Origin: Mesorhizobium sp. WSM3860
Lineage (GTDB): Bacteria > Pseudomonadota > Alphaproteobacteria > Rhizobiales > Rhizobiaceae
Assembly (NCBI RefSeq): GCF_002294995.1
Contig: NZ_NSGF01000023.1
Location: 1 to 64,000 of the forward strand
Reading direction: 5' to 3'
Length of the DNA: 64,000 nucleotides
The notes below the pieces were generated by a model, which saw only the letters and a program-made list of their open reading frames with translations, searched no databases and was not told where the DNA came from. The position numbers and the translations under genes were made by a program. Below, in pieces: positions 61,765 to 64,000 of this stretch (the first letter of the stretch is position 1; each line of letters begins with the position of its first letter).

Positions 61765-62994
61765 TCAGGCTTTCCTGGCCTCCTTCATGTTCGGCAGGAA
61801 CACGGTCAGCAGGCCGAGGAAGGGCAGGTACGAGCAGACGTGGTAGACGAAGTCGATGCCCTTCATGTCGGCGACGACGCCGAGCACGGCCGCGGCGATG
61901 CCGCCCATGCCGAAGGCGAAGCCGAAGAAGATGCCGGCGATCATGCCGACGCGGCCGGGCACCAGTTCCTGCGCGAAGACGACGATGTTGGAGAAGGCCG
62001 ACGACAGGATCAGGCCGATCACAACGGTAAGCACCATCGTCCATTCCAAATTGGCGTAAGGCAGGGCCAGCGTGAAGGGCAGAACGCCGACGATCGAGAA
62101 CCAGATCATCGCCTTCTGGCCGTAGCGGTCGCCGAACGGGCCGCCGAGCAGGATGCCAAGCGCCGAGGCGCCGAGGAACAGGAAGAGCATCACCTGCGAC
62201 ATCTGCACCGAAACGCCGAACTTATGGATGGCGTAGAAGGTGTAGTAGCTGGACAGCGAGGCGATATAGGCGTTCTTGCTCAGCACCAGCAGCGTCAGCA
62301 CCGCCAGTGCTCCCATGACTTTTTTGCGCGGGAAGGGCGAGACGTGGGCCGCCTGCTTGCGGGTGGCCATCGAAGCGCGCAACCGGCTGTACCAGCCGCC
62401 GACCTGCCACAGCACGACGATGCCGATCAGCGAGCCGACCGTGAACCAGGAAATGCTGGTCTGGCCGAAAGGCACGACGATGAAGGCGGCGAGCAGTGGG
62501 CCCATCGCCTGGCCGAAATTGCCGCCGACCTGGAACAGCGACTGCGCCAGGCCGAAGCGGCCGCCCGAGGCGAAGCGGGCGATGCGCGAGGATTCCGGAT
62601 GGAAGATCGCCGAGCCGATGCCGATCAGCGAGGCGCCGATCAGGAGCAGCCAGTAATGGCCGGCATGCGCAAGCACCACCAGCCCGACCAGTGACGAGGC
62701 CATGCCCCAAGGCAAAGAATAGGGCATCGGCCGCTTGTCGGTGATCATGCCGATCACCGGCTGCAGCAGCGATGCCGTCACCTGGAAAGTGAAGGTAAGA
62801 AGGCCGATCTGCCAGAAATCGAGACCGTAATTCTCTTTCAGCAGCGGATAGATCGCCGAAAGCAGCGACTGCATGATGTCGTTGACGCAATGGCAGAAGC
62901 TCACCGCAAGAATGACGGTGAAGGCCGTCGCTTGCGCCGAGGTGTGGCTTGCCGGTGCTGGGGTGCCGACGGCGGCGGCGGTCGTATCGGTCAA
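61765..62994 (-). CDS. MFS transporter (fosmidomycin resistance protein-like)
   Basis: 409 aa with about twelve transmembrane helices. LSFCHCVNDIMQSLLSAIYP-like sequence after helix 1 and GMITDKRPMPYSLPWGM between helices 2 and 3 fit the Fsr-type group of MFS exporters. No ATG is near the expected start; TTG at 62994 has GGAG eight bases upstream. It is divergent from the AraC-type regulator at the window end. Substrate unknown. Confidence 0.82.
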   Translation of the reverse strand: MTDTTAAAVGTPAPASHTSAQATAFTVILAVSFCHCVNDIMQSLLSAIYPLLKENYGLDFWQIGLLTFTFQVTASLLQPVIGMITDKRPMPYSLPWGMASSLVGLVVLAHAGHYWLLLIGASLIGIGSAIFHPESSRIARFASGGRFGLAQSLFQVGGNFGQAMGPLLAAFIVVPFGQTSISWFTVGSLIGIVVLWQVGGWYSRLRASMATRKQAAHVSPFPRKKVMGALAVLTLLVLSKNAYIASLSSYYTFYAIHKFGVSVQMSQVMLFLFLGASALGILLGGPFGDRYGQKAMIWFSIVGVLPFTLALPYANLEWTMVLTVVIGLILSSAFSNIVVFAQELVPGRVGMIAGIFFGFAFGMGGIAAAVLGVVADMKGIDFVYHVCSYLPFLGLLTVFLPNMKEARKA

Positions 62995-63121
62995 GGCAAT
63001 GGCTCCGGTCTTTTTGGCGGCGAACCGCAGGCAGCTTTATAGGACGCTTGCCTTATAATCGGCTTGAATGGCGACTTCTTTCGTGGTTTGGTCCAATAGT
63101 TTCGCAAGTGGGCCACATCGA

Positions 63122-64000
63122 ATGCCGCATGGCCGGGAAATCTTCAGGGGCGATGCCGCCGAACTCGGCCGGCTGCATGAAAGCCGCTGGCAATGGCTGG
63201 AAGAGGCGATCGGGCCGGCGGTCGCGCTGCCGACCGAATATCCCGACCGCTACCACGTGCCGCAGCACCGCCACAGCCGCAGCCAGTTGCTGCATGCGCT
63301 TGTCGGCGTCGTGCTGGTGACGACCAAGCACGGCCGCTGGATGGTGCCGCCCGACCATGCGATGTGGATACCGGCCGGCATCGAGCACTCCGTCGAGATG
63401 CTTGGCGACGTCTCGATGCGCTCGGTTTATGTCGTGCCGGATGCGATTCCCGGCCTGCCTGAGGGCTTGCGCGTCGTCGGCATCACCGAGCTCATGCACA
63501 GCCTGATCGTGGAATCGGAGAAGCTGCCGCAGGGCGGCGAGCTCGAAGGGCGCGCCGGGCTGATCATGGGGCTCCTGCTGCATGAGATCCCGAACCTGCC
63601 GGAGCGGCCGCTCGGCCTGCCTTTTCCGTCGGATCCGAAGCTCGCGGCGCTCTGCCGGCGCTTTGTCGCGGCGCCCTCGCCACATGCGACGATCGACGGA
63701 TGGGCGGATGCCGCGGGCATGAGCCGGCGCTCCTTCACACGCGCCTTCCACCGCCAGACCGGGCTGTCGCTCTCCACTTGGCGCCAGCAGGCCTGCCTGT
63801 TCGCGGCGCTGCCGAGGCTCGCCGACGGCGAGCCTATCACCAGGGTGGCGCTCGATCTTGGCTATGACAGCGTGCCGGCCTTCATCACCATGTTCAAGCG
63901 CATGCTCGGCAGCTCGCCGCGCGACTATATGCGCGGCGCGCGCGAGTCAGGCGAGGGGCCAAAGCGATCAAGCGGCCCGGTTCAGGCCAGCAGCGCCGCG
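63122..64000 (+). CDS. AraC-family transcriptional regulator, 3' end beyond the window
   Basis: At least 293 codons, still open at the window edge. The N-terminal cupin part includes HVPQHRHSRSQLLHALVG and WMVPPDHAMWIPAGIEHSV. The C-terminal double helix-turn-helix has DGWADAAGMSRRSFTRAFHR and ITRVALDLGYDSVPAFITMF, ending with SPRDYMR. ATG 63122 is used; ATG 63068 in the same frame is possible but sits right behind a TATAAT at 63054-63059. It likely controls the divergent MFS exporter. Confidence 0.85.
   Translation, partial: MPHGREIFRGDAAELGRLHESRWQWLEEAIGPAVALPTEYPDRYHVPQHRHSRSQLLHALVGVVLVTTKHGRWMVPPDHAMWIPAGIEHSVEMLGDVSMRSVYVVPDAIPGLPEGLRVVGITELMHSLIVESEKLPQGGELEGRAGLIMGLLLHEIPNLPERPLGLPFPSDPKLAALCRRFVAAPSPHATIDGWADAAGMSRRSFTRAFHRQTGLSLSTWRQQACLFAALPRLADGEPITRVALDLGYDSVPAFITMFKRMLGSSPRDYMRGARESGEGPKRSSGPVQASSAA

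Noticed and set aside
1..64000. tRNA, rRNA, transposase or phage genes
   Set aside because: I looked for tRNA T-loop and anticodon patterns in the gaps and for DDE or integrase motifs in the proteins and saw none. A covariance-model scan would settle the RNA question.

Overview
The window is GC-rich, densely coded chromosomal DNA of an alphaproteobacterium, most likely a Mesorhizobium or close Rhizobiales relative. The basis is the set of rhizobial families seen together (ChoXWV choline uptake, DUF1344 and DUF1059 small proteins, a BTAD/TPR regulator, a MoxR/DUF58/DUF4159 operon, petABC next to apt). This is my recognition of protein families, not a database result. I saw no rRNA, tRNA, CRISPR array, integrase, transposase or prophage. 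The window is mostly ordinary chromosome with a few odd spots.

Layout. 1-92 (minus): N-terminus of formate-tetrahydrofolate ligase. 470-7750 (minus): an operon of a coiled-coil protein, two uncharacterised proteins, an AAA+ ATPase and a DUF2333 membrane protein. It is interrupted by a DUF559 endonuclease-like gene lying between two inverted palindromic repeats. 8089-12021: thymidine kinase, then choXWV with a terminator-like hairpin between choX and choW. 12129-18072: persulfide dioxygenase-rhodanese, a large BTAD/TPR regulator, cysteine synthase and a PLP decarboxylase. 18099-20804: YciI protein and a two-component system. 21043-22551: three small exported or membrane proteins and clpS. 22615-29482 (minus): MoxR-DUF58-DUF4159-large membrane protein. 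29636-32162 (plus): DUF1285, NUDIX hydrolase, CCA-adding enzyme.

32187-36859 holds a secreted S8 peptidase beside a possible outer-membrane barrel protein, DUF1059 and DUF1344 proteins, hemF and soxR. soxR has a clear SoxR box that points at an apparently missing target gene. 37008-38414 has trmL and a field of very small ORFs with tandem repeats. 38398-44180 has three tandem paralogous ABC exporters. 44190-45790 has a DUF6665-like protein, an alpha/beta hydrolase and a cupin. 46104-48860 is petABC (cytochrome bc1), followed by a PAP2 phosphatase and apt.

50451-50673 carries two heptanucleotide repeat arrays of opposite sense. The second one encodes the last codons of a MaoC-like protein. 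Then come a second MaoC-like protein, ychF, pth and rplY (minus strand). 54667-60212 (plus) has a glutathione S-transferase and an operon of NAD(P)H:FMN reductase, flavin monooxygenase and an ABC importer, which looks like uptake and desulfurisation of an organosulfur compound. The right end has a MarR regulator divergent from a chloroperoxidase-like hydrolase with repeated operator motifs, and an MFS exporter divergent from an AraC regulator cut by the window edge.

The candidates for something undescribed are the coiled-coil/AAA/DUF2333 operon with its repeat-bounded endonuclease, the orphan SoxR promoter, and the small-ORF field upstream of the ABC exporters.
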